A DNA stretch of 64,000 nt, taken from contig NZ_QMIE01000002.1 of NCBI RefSeq assembly GCF_007625075.1, forward strand, positions 62,001-126,000. Reading direction: 5' to 3'. The translations under genes and the position numbers were made by a program. The notes under the pieces are model-generated. The model was given only the letters and a program-made list of their open reading frames with translations, was not told the DNA's origin and ran no database searches. How positions within the stretch are numbered: position 1 is the stretch's first letter; the number at the start of each line of letters is the position of its first letter. Below are positions 38,671 to 47,153 of this stretch, in pieces. The stretch comes from Oceanidesulfovibrio indonesiensis (GTDB lineage: Bacteria; Desulfobacterota; Desulfovibrionia; Desulfovibrionales; Desulfovibrionaceae).

Positions 38671-39654
38671 ATGCGCCGTGTCCTCAGACTCGCGAGCATC
38701 ACTCTGTTTGTCGTGTGCCTCACCGCGTCCGCCGCATTCGCCATGGAAATCAAGCTCGGCATCGTCACCACACCGGGATCTGCCCAGTACATCGTGGCCG
38801 AGAAGTTCAAGGAGCTGGTGGAGGAGCGCTCCGGAGGCGACATCACGGTCTCCATCTTCCACAGCGCCTCCCTGGGCAACGAGACCGAGATTTTGCAGCA
38901 GATCCAGATGAACGCCGTGAATATGGGCGTGATCACCCTCGGGCCGTTCGATGCTTTCGTGCCTGAGGTCAAGGTGGTCAATTTTCCCTTCCTGTTCAGG
39001 GACTACGACCATGTGAGCGAGATACTGGACGGTCCGCTGGGCCAGGAAGTGCTCGACGCCCTGGAGAAAGCAGGGTTCAAGGGGCTGGCCTTCTCGGAAA
39101 ACGGGTTCCGCAATCTCACCAACAACAAGCGGCCCGTGCACTCGGTGGAGGATGTCGCCGGCCTCAAGATTCGCGTCATGGAGAGCGCTCTGCACAAAGA
39201 GCTTTGGCGCGTGCTGGGGGCGAACCCCACGCCCATGGGCTGGCCCATCTACTCGGAGCTGGAGCAGGGCGTGATCGACGGCCAGGAGAATCCCGTGAGC
39301 GTTCTCAAGGTCTTCAAGCTTTTCGAGGTCCAGAAGTATCTGAGCCTGACCGGCCATGTGTACTCCGCGCATATCGATGTGGCCAACCTGAACTGGTTCA
39401 ACGGCCTGAACGAGGGCGTGCAGACCATGCTCCAGGAAGCCATGTACGAAGCCGCCGTGCATCAACGCAACTGGAACCGCGAGAACGAGGCCGGCTTCCT
39501 GGCGGAGTTGGAAAGGGAAGGCATGATCGTGGACAAGGATCCGGACAAGGCATCCTTCCGGGCCAAGGCCGTGGAACTGAAGGGCATGGACCTGTTTACC
39601 AGGGATCCGGCCACTGCCGAGCTGCTGGACAGGTTCCTGGAAGCCACCAGGTAG
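38671..39654 (+). CDS. dctP: TRAP transporter solute-binding protein DctP
   Basis: The 327-residue periplasmic DctP-family receptor has a signal peptide ending AAFA. The conserved ligand-arginine region is LKIRVMES and the C-terminal helix EAMYEAAVHQR is typical. The ATG at 38671 follows AGGAG by 7 nt and is preferred over the ATG at 38653. It heads dctPQM. Family ligands are small organic acids; which one cannot be told from the sequence. Confidence 0.9.
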   Translation: MRRVLRLASITLFVVCLTASAAFAMEIKLGIVTTPGSAQYIVAEKFKELVEERSGGDITVSIFHSASLGNETEILQQIQMNAVNMGVITLGPFDAFVPEVKVVNFPFLFRDYDHVSEILDGPLGQEVLDALEKAGFKGLAFSENGFRNLTNNKRPVHSVEDVAGLKIRVMESALHKELWRVLGANPTPMGWPIYSELEQGVIDGQENPVSVLKVFKLFEVQKYLSLTGHVYSAHIDVANLNWFNGLNEGVQTMLQEAMYEAAVHQRNWNRENEAGFLAELEREGMIVDKDPDKASFRAKAVELKGMDLFTRDPATAELLDRFLEATR

Positions 39655-39760
39655 CTTTCCGCAATCTGCCGGGGGAGGGCGATGCGTCCTCCCCCCTTGC
39701 ACTCCAGGCTATCCAACTCACAACGCCCGCAGGGAAATCATTCGCACGACCGAAGGCCCC

Positions 39761-40309
39761 ATGCGCATCGTACGCATCCTCACCCGCATCAGCGATTTCG
39801 TGAACACCGCGGCCGAATGGGCGCTCGGCCTGCTCGGCTTTTCCATGGCCGCCGTCATCGGGTTGCAGGTCTTCTTCCGCTACGCGCTCAACGACTCCCT
39901 GTTCTGGAGCGAGGAGCTGGGCCGGCTCATTCTGGTCTGGCTCACCTTCCTGGGTGCGAGCGTGGCCTACAAACGCGGGGCGCACATCGGCGTGGATGCA
40001 CTGGTCAACGCGCTGCCGTCCGCGGGCAGGCGGCTTGCGAGCATCGCCGCCACGTGCGTCGGGTTGTTCCTGTTCTCCATTCTGGCGTGGAAGGGCTTTG
40101 AGTTCCTGGACTTCATCAAGTTCCAGCAGACCACATCCCTGGGCGTGAGCAAGCGGGTGCCGTTCCTCATGGTGCCTGTGGGCGGAGCCATCATGCTGCT
40201 GCACGGCATCGCGTTCCTGGCGCGAGACGTTTTTGCCTGGGAAGACCCTGCGCAGGCATGCACGGTGATTCAGGAAGGCGAGGCGTCGGACGAGGAGGGC
40301 AGGGCGTGA
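39761..40309 (+). CDS. dctQ: TRAP transporter small membrane subunit DctQ
   Basis: The 182-residue protein has four transmembrane helices and the DctQ signature FFRYALNDSLFWSEELGRL and FLGASVAYKRGAHIGVD. It bridges the binding protein and the large permease in TRAP systems. It follows dctP by 106 nt and ends in a TGATG overlap with dctM. Confidence 0.9.
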   Translation: MRIVRILTRISDFVNTAAEWALGLLGFSMAAVIGLQVFFRYALNDSLFWSEELGRLILVWLTFLGASVAYKRGAHIGVDALVNALPSAGRRLASIAATCVGLFLFSILAWKGFEFLDFIKFQQTTSLGVSKRVPFLMVPVGGAIMLLHGIAFLARDVFAWEDPAQACTVIQEGEASDEEGRA

Positions 40310-41583
40310 TGACGGGTCTGCTCTTTGCCTTGCTGGCGCTGCTGTTTCTGCTGAACACGCCCATCGCCATAGCCATCGGCGCAGCCACCACCGCGGCGTT
40401 TCTCATCAAGGGCGACGCGAACATGATGCTCGTGGCGCAGCGCATGTACGGGGGGGCGGACTCTTTCCCGCTCATGGCTGTGCCCTTGTTCATGACGGCC
40501 GGCGTGCTCATGGAATCAGGCGGTATCTCCCGGCGTCTGGTGGCGTTTGCCGAGAGCCTGGTTGGCTGGCTGCCCGGCGGACTGGCCGCGGTTGCCATCG
40601 TCTCGGCCATGTTCTTCGCCGGCATTTCCGGCTCGGCCGCGGCGGATACGGCGGCTGTGGGAGCCATCCTCATTCCGGCCATGGTCAGGAACGGCTACAG
40701 TCGGCATTACGCCGGCGCGGTGCAGGCCGCAGCCGGATCCATCGGCGTGATCATCCCGCCGTCCATACCCATGATCATCTTCGGGGTGCTCACGGGTGCG
40801 TCAATCGGCAAGCTGTTCGCGGCAGGCATCCTGCCTGGCCTGCTCATCGGCTTTTCGCTCATCGTGGTGGCGCTGTTCATTGCCAGACGGCAGGGCTTCA
40901 CCAACCGCACGCCGTTCGCCTGGAGCAGGGTGTGGCGGACCGGCAAACGCGCCATCCTCGCCCTCGGCGCACCGCTGCTCATTCTCGGCGGCATTCTCGG
41001 CGGCATCTTCACGGCCACGGAATCCGCAGCGGTGGCGGTCATCTATGCCCTTGTGGTGGGCTTGGCCATTTACAGGGAACTGGATCTCAAATCGCTGCCG
41101 CGTCTGTTCATCAACGCCGGGGTCACGGCCAGCGTCATCATGTTCATCATCACTCAGGCCACGGTGTTCTCGTGGTTTCTGACCATCGAGCAGATCCCGC
41201 AGGCAATAGCCGGCGCCGTGCTGGGACTCACGGACAACCCGCTGCTGCTCCTGCTGCTGGTGAACTGCGTGCTGCTGGTGGCGGGCACATTCCTGGAGAC
41301 TACGGCGGCGCTCATTCTGCTGGTGCCGGTGATAACCCCCATGCTGCCGGCTCTGGGCATCGACATCGTGCAACTCGGGGCCATCGTGGTCACCAACCTG
41401 GCCATCGGCATGCTCACCCCGCCTCTGGGCATATGCCTCATCGTGAGCTGCGGGCTCAGCGAAAGCCCGCTGACCCGCATCAGCCGGAGCGTTCTGCCGT
41501 TCCTGGCCGCGCTGCTCGTCAACCTGCTGCTCATCACGTTCTGGTCGCCACTGACCATGTGGATTCCGTCCATGCTCGACTGA
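40309..41583 (+). CDS. dctM: TRAP transporter large permease DctM
   Basis: The 424-residue ion-coupled permease has about twelve to thirteen transmembrane segments and family blocks FAGISGSAAADTAAVG, IPPSIPMIIFGVLTG and TFLETTAALILLVPV. It starts in the dctQ stop codon (TGATG), so it is translationally coupled. It would drive sodium-dependent uptake of the DctP ligand. Confidence 0.93.
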   Translation: MTGLLFALLALLFLLNTPIAIAIGAATTAAFLIKGDANMMLVAQRMYGGADSFPLMAVPLFMTAGVLMESGGISRRLVAFAESLVGWLPGGLAAVAIVSAMFFAGISGSAAADTAAVGAILIPAMVRNGYSRHYAGAVQAAAGSIGVIIPPSIPMIIFGVLTGASIGKLFAAGILPGLLIGFSLIVVALFIARRQGFTNRTPFAWSRVWRTGKRAILALGAPLLILGGILGGIFTATESAAVAVIYALVVGLAIYRELDLKSLPRLFINAGVTASVIMFIITQATVFSWFLTIEQIPQAIAGAVLGLTDNPLLLLLLVNCVLLVAGTFLETTAALILLVPVITPMLPALGIDIVQLGAIVVTNLAIGMLTPPLGICLIVSCGLSESPLTRISRSVLPFLAALLVNLLLITFWSPLTMWIPSMLD

Positions 41584-41630
41584 TTCGGTGCGACTGGTTC
41601 GCCACTCGGAGTTCATGTCATTCCATGGTG

Positions 41631-41667
41631 TTGACATACCTGATTCTCCACAGTATATGCGCAGTGA
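41631..41667 (+). promoter_or_regulatory. arsR promoter with overlapping candidate operator
   Basis: TTGACA (41631-41636), 17-bp spacer, then TATATG (41654-41659). TGCGCAGTGA (41658-41667) overlaps the -10 box and AAATGATTGT follows at 41671-41680. Both words also occur next to each other upstream of the permease at 48992. Repression by the ArsR protein it drives is inferred. Confidence 0.6.
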
Positions 41668-41689
41668 CTAAAATGATTGTCGAGGTCTC

Positions 41690-41977
41690 ATGATCGATTC
41701 TGAAAAACAGGCCCGCATATTCAAGGTGCTCTCGGTGAGCACGCGCGTGCGGATGCTTGAGATGCTGAAGCACCGTTCCTTCTGCGTGAACGCCCTGGCC
41801 AAGATGCTGGACATCACGCCGTCTGCCGTGTCGCAGCATCTGCGGGTTTTGAGGGATGCGGACCTCGTCATTGCGGACAAGGAGGGGTACTTCGTTCATT
41901 ACCGGGTCAACGAGCAGACCATGGCGGAGTGGCGAACTGTTGCGGACAATTTGTTCAAGATTCCCAAGGGACTGTGA
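41690..41977 (+). CDS. ArsR-family transcriptional regulator
   Basis: The 95-residue winged-helix protein covers the HTH DITPSAVSQHLRVLRDADLV and the wing YFVHYRVNEQTM. A cysteine at about residue 32 (SFCVNALA) precedes the HTH; the ELCVCDL metal box of ArsR is not fully present. It probably represses its own operon (Cys-rich protein and ABC exporter) and perhaps the convergent redox operon. The effector, a metal ion, metalloid or redox signal, is unknown. Confidence 0.85.
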   Translation: MIDSEKQARIFKVLSVSTRVRMLEMLKHRSFCVNALAKMLDITPSAVSQHLRVLRDADLVIADKEGYFVHYRVNEQTMAEWRTVADNLFKIPKGL

Positions 41978-42039
41978 CCCTCTCTTTTTTTCTGAACTAA
42001 AACAGTTTCCGCGCGGAAACTTAATCAAAGGAGGATGAG

Positions 42040-42183
42040 ATGGACAAGAAAGAAGCATGTTGTTGCCAGAAACCCGATCAACTCAAAGGAAAGCCGCAGG
42101 AGTGCTCGCCCGAGCAGATCAAGAAATGCCACGGCGACGATCCCACCCATCCGTGCGACACGAACAAGAGCACCAAGGAGTAG
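42040..42183 (+). CDS. Small cysteine-rich protein (47 residues)
   Basis: The short frame starts at an ATG 5 nt after AAGGAGG (42028-42034), a strong ribosome binding site, and ends at TAG 42183. The product starts MDKKEACCCQKPDQLKG and has six cysteines (7, 8, 9, 22, 30, 39) and histidines at 31 and 37 in CSPEQIKKCHG and HPC. Density of thiols and lack of a signal peptide suggest a cytosolic metal- or metalloid-binding protein. It lies between arsR and the ABC exporter. I cannot assign a named family with certainty. Confidence 0.75.
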   Translation: MDKKEACCCQKPDQLKGKPQECSPEQIKKCHGDDPTHPCDTNKSTKE

Positions 42184-42300
42184 CATCTCCCTAAGACCGG
42201 CCTTCGCTGGGAATGCATGTTTTATGGTTATCCCCGGTGGAGGCCGGCCTCGTCCGCACCGACGCAGAAACCATATTAAGAGATTGGAAGGAGTGGCAGG

Positions 42301-43281
42301 ATGACAGACGAAGCCGTCGTGGTGGAGAACCTGACCAAGCGGTTCGGCGACGTACAGGCCGTGGACGGGGTCTCGTTCAACGTCCGCCAGGGAGAGCTCT
42401 TCGGGTTTCTCGGCCCGAACGGCGCCGGCAAGACCACCACCATCAACATGCTCACCGGACTGGCGCGCCCGGATGCCGGATCGTTCCGCATCTGCGGCGT
42501 GGATTGCGCCCGGAATCCCCGGGCAGCCCAGCGCCTTATCGGTGTGGTGCCGGACGAGAGCAACCTGTACCCGGAGCTCACCGGGTTCGAAAACCTCTGC
42601 TTCTGCGCAGCCCTGTATGGCATGCGCATGGAGGAGCGCCAGGCCCGAGCCCGGTCTCTCCTGAAGGATTTCGACCTGGAGCACGCGGCGGAGCGCAAGT
42701 TCGGGGGGTACTCCAAGGGGATGAAGCGCAAGTTGACCATTGCCGCCGGGATAATCCACAAGCCGGATATTCTCTTTCTCGACGAACCAACCACGGGCAT
42801 CGATGTGGCCAGCGCCAGGCAGCTCAGGCAGCTCGTGTCCGAACTGCACGATGCCGGAACCACCATCTTCCTGACCACGCACTACATCGAGGAGGCGGAG
42901 CGGCTCTGCAACCGCATCGCATTTATCGTATCCGGCCGCATCGTGCGCATCGATTCTGTAGAGCACCTGGTCCAACCGCTCCAGGCGCGGCACGTACTGC
43001 AAATCACCAGCGAGGAGACATTGACCGGCGATCTGCGGACGGTCCTTGTCAAAGCGTTTCCCGAGCTCGAAGTCTCGCCGCCCGGCCAGAACACGGTCCG
43101 GGTTGAGGCCGACGAGCCCGTGCGCGTGGGGCCGCTCGTGCGCCTTCTAGAAGATTACGGTGTCACGGTCTCGGAGGCCCGGCGCATACGCCCGTCGCTC
43201 GAGGATGTGTTTGTCCGGATCACTGGCATCGAGACCAACATGATGCGCAACGAGAAGGAATCGAAGGGGGCACGGCAGTGA
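42301..43281 (+). CDS. ABC-2 type exporter, ATP-binding protein
   Basis: The 326-residue ABC ATPase of the DRA/NodI type has Walker A GPNGAGKTT, signature YSKGMKRKL (variant of LSGGQ) and Walker B ILFLDEPTTG, with switch histidine TTHY. A C-terminal extension follows, as in drug and polyketide exporters. AAGGAG lies 9 nt upstream. It pairs with the overlapping permease gene. With ArsR and the Cys-rich protein, export of a thiol-reactive metal, metalloid or conjugate is a reasonable inference. Confidence 0.87.
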   Translation: MTDEAVVVENLTKRFGDVQAVDGVSFNVRQGELFGFLGPNGAGKTTTINMLTGLARPDAGSFRICGVDCARNPRAAQRLIGVVPDESNLYPELTGFENLCFCAALYGMRMEERQARARSLLKDFDLEHAAERKFGGYSKGMKRKLTIAAGIIHKPDILFLDEPTTGIDVASARQLRQLVSELHDAGTTIFLTTHYIEEAERLCNRIAFIVSGRIVRIDSVEHLVQPLQARHVLQITSEETLTGDLRTVLVKAFPELEVSPPGQNTVRVEADEPVRVGPLVRLLEDYGVTVSEARRIRPSLEDVFVRITGIETNMMRNEKESKGARQ

Positions 43282-44015
43282 AGCGGCTAATCGCCTACTG
43301 GAGCATACTGGTCAAGGACATGCGGACCTATTACCTGAAGCCGCCGAACGTCAGCTGGGGCCTGATCTTTCCGCTGGCGTGGACCGGCATGTTCTTCATC
43401 CGGTCCGGGAGCGGCCTGGAGAGCGTGCCGCAGCTGCTGCCCGGGGTTGTGGCCATCTCCATCCTGTTCGGAACCACCTCCATGCTTGCGGTGACAGTGA
43501 CCTTCGAGAAGAAGAACCGCTCCTTCGAACGGCTGCTGCTTGCGCCCATCCCGTTCGAGCTGCTGATGTTCGCCAAGACGAGCGGGGCTATTCTTTTCGG
43601 CGTGGCCAATGCCTTCGTGCCCGTAGCCATGGCCTTGTTCCTGACCGATCTTGCGCATGTGGACTGGGCGCTTTTCGTGCCGGCCGTTGTCCTTATCGCC
43701 GTGGCCTCGACATTCCTGGGCCTGTTCATCGCCGTGGCGGTCAGCGAGGTGTTCGAAGCGCAGACGTTCTCCAATTTTTTCCGCTTCCCCATGATCTTCC
43801 TGTGCGGTCTCTTCTTCCCCATAGAGAAGCTGCCCGTTCTGCTCAAGCCGCTGTCATATGTACTGCCGCTGACATATGGTGTGGACGTGCTCCACGGTTC
43901 GGTGCACGGCGAGCACATGATGCCCTTTGCGCTGGATCTGATCGTGCTCGGTATCTTCTGCGCGGGCCTGTTCATAATGAGCCTGCGCAACATCAGGAGG
44001 CGGTGGATTGCGTGA
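43278..44015 (+). CDS. ABC-2 type exporter, permease
   Basis: The 245-residue membrane protein has six hydrophobic helices and the ABC-2 family motif FFRFPMIFLCGLFFPIEKLP before the last helices. The GTG start overlaps the ATPase stop (GTGA). It ends 98 nt from the convergent MauE/DoxX gene. Confidence 0.87.
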   Translation: MKRLIAYWSILVKDMRTYYLKPPNVSWGLIFPLAWTGMFFIRSGSGLESVPQLLPGVVAISILFGTTSMLAVTVTFEKKNRSFERLLLAPIPFELLMFAKTSGAILFGVANAFVPVAMALFLTDLAHVDWALFVPAVVLIAVASTFLGLFIAVAVSEVFEAQTFSNFFRFPMIFLCGLFFPIEKLPVLLKPLSYVLPLTYGVDVLHGSVHGEHMMPFALDLIVLGIFCAGLFIMSLRNIRRRWIA

Positions 44016-44113
44016 GGGGGAGAGTCAGCGGTGCGGCGGCGACACATTTGGGAAGTGAGATATGCTCTTCGCAAAAACAGAACGGAGCGAGAGATTGACG
44101 GGCAGGTCGCCGG

Positions 44114-44593
44114 TCATGACGCAGGCGATCTCCTTCTCCTTCTCATCCGGAGGCAGAGCGCGGCGCCCAGGCCCATCAGCACGAAGAGCCCGTCCCGCAT
44201 GATGTACCAGGATGCGTGGTACGTGGTCGACGAAGGGCTTGTCGAGAAGCAGCCGCAACTTATGTCGAGGCCGCGCCATGCGTTGAATATCAACGTGACC
44301 CAGAACGTGAGGAGCAGTCCGTTGACAAGGAGCAACGCGCCATCGAGGAACAAACCGGCAATCAACAGAATGCCGAGTATCAGCTCCAGCCATGGCAGGA
44401 TGATCGCCGTGATGTTGACGAGCGCCTCCGGCAGCACGCGGTAGTCCCGGATTATCAGCGCGAACTCGGCAGGATGCAGCAGCTTGTCCATGCTGGCGTA
44501 GATGAAGATGAAGGCCAGGCCCAGCCTGAGCACGCGGTCGGTGTATTTGAGAATCCGGTGTCGGTCCACTGGATTCGTTCCTGCGTTCGCCAT
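44114..44593 (-). CDS. MauE/DoxX-family membrane protein
   Basis: The 159-residue protein has four transmembrane helices and the MauE/DoxX features GLAFIFIYASMDKLLHPAEF and a CGC motif (DISCGCFS). Relatives take part in methylamine dehydrogenase maturation or in membrane thiol redox chemistry. It ends the minus-strand operon, 6 nt after the rhodanese gene, and could exchange electrons or sulfur with its partners. Exact role unknown. Confidence 0.78.
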   Translation of the reverse strand: MANAGTNPVDRHRILKYTDRVLRLGLAFIFIYASMDKLLHPAEFALIIRDYRVLPEALVNITAIILPWLELILGILLIAGLFLDGALLLVNGLLLTFWVTLIFNAWRGLDISCGCFSTSPSSTTYHASWYIMRDGLFVLMGLGAALCLRMRRRRRSPAS

Positions 44594-44599
44594 ATCGCG

Positions 44600-45079
44600 C
44601 TACGCCCCGGTCTCTATGGGAAGGCCCTCGTTTTTCCACAGAGTCCACCCGTTTTTCAGGACATATACGTTGTCGAAGCCTTTCTCTTCCAGCAGATCCG
44701 CAAGTTCGTGGCTGAGCGGGCAGCGTTCGCCGTCGCAGTAGGTGATGATTGCTTCCTTGCCCTGTAGCTGCGGTTCGATCTCCTCGAAAAGATACGCAAA
44801 ATCTTCCACCGGAACCGACAAGGAGTTCTGGATGTGACCGGCTTCGTATTCGAACTGCGAACGGGCGTCCAGAAAAACGGCGCGGTTGGTCATGAAGAGC
44901 AGAGCGGCGTCCTTGAGGGCAATCTCGCCGCTCGCCTCGTCAAAGGTGACGGCGCTTTCCTGTCCGGCATGCAGGACGGGCAGCCCGTCAGGCCGGATAG
45001 CGTTCACGCCAAGGGCGAGCAGGGCGGAAACGACGAGAATGCAGGACGCCTGCACGGCTGTCCTTGTGATCCAATGCAT
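44600..45079 (-). CDS. Membrane-anchored rhodanese-like sulfurtransferase
   Basis: The 159-residue protein has an N-terminal signal anchor (residues about 9-27) and one rhodanese domain (FLDARSQFEYEAGHIQNSLS) with active-site loop YCDGERCPLS. The cysteine is in the catalytic position, so persulfide or selenide transfer is possible. It lies 14 nt after the UshA-like gene. A periplasmic location next to thioredoxin, CcdA and a selenoprotein suggests sulfur or selenium transfer outside the cytoplasm. Confidence 0.85.
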   Translation of the reverse strand: MHWITRTAVQASCILVVSALLALGVNAIRPDGLPVLHAGQESAVTFDEASGEIALKDAALLFMTNRAVFLDARSQFEYEAGHIQNSLSVPVEDFAYLFEEIEPQLQGKEAIITYCDGERCPLSHELADLLEEKGFDNVYVLKNGWTLWKNEGLPIETGA

Positions 45080-45093
45080 GTGTTGACTCCCGA

Positions 45094-45955
45094 TTAGTTT
45101 TGCATCAATTCGAGCACCGTCAAGGAGCTTGGAATGCTGTCATACAGGGAATGCGAGGCTGCCATGACATCCATACCCAGGGCCCAGTGGCCGCCTTCGG
45201 CTCCGGGCAGAATGAGGATGTCGATCATGGCAACAGTGGCTCCCTTGGTGTAGGGCCGCACCCATATCGTTTGGCCCGGTGCGTTCTGCCTGCCGGAAAA
45301 GCCCCTGCCTGGCCCGCTTCCCAGCAGAATATCCAGCGCGTCAGGGTTTCTTTGCAGAAAGGATTCCTCGTACGCGGCGCCCCACAGGCTCAGACCGATC
45401 ACAATGGTGGCGTCTTGCCGGGCTGTTTGCGCCGCTTTGAGTATTTTCGGTTCAAACCTGGCGTAAGTCGGATCGCTCAGGCCCTTTTCGTATGGAAACA
45501 CAATCAACGCAACAGTCGCGGAATTTTTTACCAGCATCTCCACGCGGGCATCGCGGGAAAGGCTCAACCATTCCGGAGGAAGCGACAGACCGAGCTTCTC
45601 CAGCCAGGCAATTTCTTCAGAATTAATAAGGCCGTAGTCATAACCAAGAGCCTCATACAGCGCAAAGATGTTTCTGGGCGCATATGCGGAAGCCGGCTCT
45701 CCCGCCAGGGACAGGAACTCGAATCCTCCCCCCGAGTCTCAGCGAATTTTCCGGACCCGCCGTTTGCTTCAGGTCGTGCATGAGCGTGGCCCGCCGGACA
45801 ACGCCGCCGATTGTCGTGCTGCCTCATGTCGGACAGGGGTGGAAGTTGCCGAAGGTGTTCGCCGTATACAGGATGCTGATAGCGGGTTGAGCCGCGATGC
45901 TGTCGGCTGCGGAGCAGAGCCATATCAAGCAAAAGGCGAGAACAATCCTGGGCAT
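45094..45955 (-). CDS. UshA-like selenoprotein with in-frame UGA, frameshifted at a G6 tract
   Basis: GGAGG precedes the ATG at 45955 by 5 nt. A signal peptide is followed by ILYTANTFGNFHPCPT-UGA-GSTTIGGVVRR. The UGA is codon 44 (45824-45826), and the frame stays open for 40 codons after it, in place of CPxCG-like family motifs of UshA/metallophosphatase-related proteins. A hairpin follows the UGA. The frame then breaks at six Gs (45728-45733); with five Gs it continues LGGGFEFLSLAGEP...to the stop at 45094, about 286 residues in all. The downstream half contains ALYEALGYDYGLINSEE. I infer a periplasmic selenoprotein of the UshA-like type that works with thioredoxin, CcdA and rhodanese. Dual interruption could also mean a pseudogene. 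Confidence 0.7.
45797..45823 (-). promoter_or_regulatory. Candidate bacterial SECIS hairpin
   Basis: Eight bases after the UGA, GACAA pairs with TTGTC around a nine-base loop (TCGGCGGCG). The position directly 3' of the UGA, in the coding region, is where bacterial SECIS elements occur. The stem is short (5 bp), so structure prediction is needed. Confidence 0.5.
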
Positions 45956-45967
45956 CATTGCCTCCAG

Positions 45968-46669
45968 CTACGAGAAAAACGGTTGTACGACGAAATACAG
46001 GCCCAGCAGTCCGACTATAACTCCCGCCACACGACGGAACACCATGCCGCCGCGCTGCCATGCGCTGTTGGCGAGAAAGCGTTTGACCAGGGCCGTTGAA
46101 CTGCCGGCTATGGCGATGGGAATGCAGTGTCCGATGCCGAAAAGCACGATGAAGATGATGCCAGTAAGGACTTCGCCCTGCACGGTGATGATGGCAAGAA
46201 TCGGCGCGATAAAACCGAACGTGCACGAACCGGACAGCACCCCGTAGGCCAGACCGAGAAAGAACGCGCCAGAAAGCCCCTTGACCTTGAGCCTGGCCAT
46301 GAGCCCGCCCGACATGGAGCAGCGGCCGACTCCCAGCATGTCCAGCGCGATCCAGAGCAGTATGACTCCCACGACGATGGTCCAGTAGGGACCGACATCG
46401 CCGAGCATGCGGCCCAGCAGCGAGCAGATCACGCCGATGGCCGCGATGGTAATGAACAGTCCGGTGGTGAACAGCACGGCGTACAGCGTGGCCTTGCGTC
46501 CTTCGACCTCGCGTTCCTGCCCGGCGACATATCCGACGATGAGCGGAATGGAGGCGATATGGCAGGGGCTGAAGAGCACGCTCACCGCACCCCAGAGAAA
46601 GCAGCCGAGCGCGCCAAGAAGCAGGCCGCTGCCTATCCAGGAGTTGATTACGAGGAAAACCTGGTCCAC
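45968..46669 (-). CDS. CcdA/DsbD-like thiol electron transporter
   Basis: The 233-residue membrane protein has six helices and the paired cysteines of CcdA in FSPCHIAS and GSCTFGFIAP. It would move reducing equivalents from cytoplasmic thioredoxin to periplasmic thiol proteins. The GTG start lies 4 nt after the thioredoxin stop and the gene ends 12 nt before the UshA-like gene. Its likely clients are the adjacent anchored thioredoxin, rhodanese and selenoprotein. Confidence 0.88.
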   Translation of the reverse strand: MDQVFLVINSWIGSGLLLGALGCFLWGAVSVLFSPCHIASIPLIVGYVAGQEREVEGRKATLYAVLFTTGLFITIAAIGVICSLLGRMLGDVGPYWTIVVGVILLWIALDMLGVGRCSMSGGLMARLKVKGLSGAFFLGLAYGVLSGSCTFGFIAPILAIITVQGEVLTGIIFIVLFGIGHCIPIAIAGSSTALVKRFLANSAWQRGGMVFRRVAGVIVGLLGLYFVVQPFFS

Positions 46670-46673
46670 GCGG

Positions 46674-47153
46674 TTACTCCACGCCCAATTCTATCAGCTT
46701 GGCCTCGATGGCGTCCTTGTCCATAAAGCCTTCATGGCGCATGCGCTCCTTGCCCTCGGCATCGTAGAAAATCTGTGTGGGAATGGCTCGCAGACCGAAC
46801 TCCGGTGTGACGTCCGGATTTTCCCAGACATCGATGAAAACAATGGCGGCGCGGCCTTCGTACTCCTGAGACAACTCCTTGAGGATCGGCGCCATCATTC
46901 TGCAGGGAATGCAGGACTTGGCGCCAAGATCCACCATGGTGACCATGCCCGGCACAGGCACCTGCTGCGGTTCTCCGGAAATCAATTCCGCAGCAGAGGG
47001 TGTGCTCGCGTTCGAAGACGACGCTGCCGGTGCGGCTGCTTCTGTTGACGGAGCCGTTACCGGTGCCGGGGCGCCGGCATCCGTCTGCATGTAGAACGCA
47101 GCGCCGCCCAGCGCGAAGACGGCGAGTGCCAAGACGATGATGACCTTTTTCAT
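46674..47153 (-). CDS. Membrane-anchored periplasmic thioredoxin
   Basis: The 159-residue protein starts MKKVIIVLALAVFALGG, an uncleaved or cleaved signal anchor. An Ala/Ser/Pro-rich linker (about residues 28-65) and a thioredoxin fold with active site KSCIPCRMM follow. cis-Pro is in RAIPTQIFY. AGGAG precedes ATG 47153. It is translationally close to ccdA, a standard reductant pair. Confidence 0.88.
   Translation of the reverse strand: MKKVIIVLALAVFALGGAAFYMQTDAGAPAPVTAPSTEAAAPAASSSNASTPSAAELISGEPQQVPVPGMVTMVDLGAKSCIPCRMMAPILKELSQEYEGRAAIVFIDVWENPDVTPEFGLRAIPTQIFYDAEGKERMRHEGFMDKDAIEAKLIELGVE

Noticed and set aside
42040-42183. Selenocysteine in the small Cys-rich protein
   Set aside because: The frame runs from ATG to TAG without any UGA, so no Sec is encoded.
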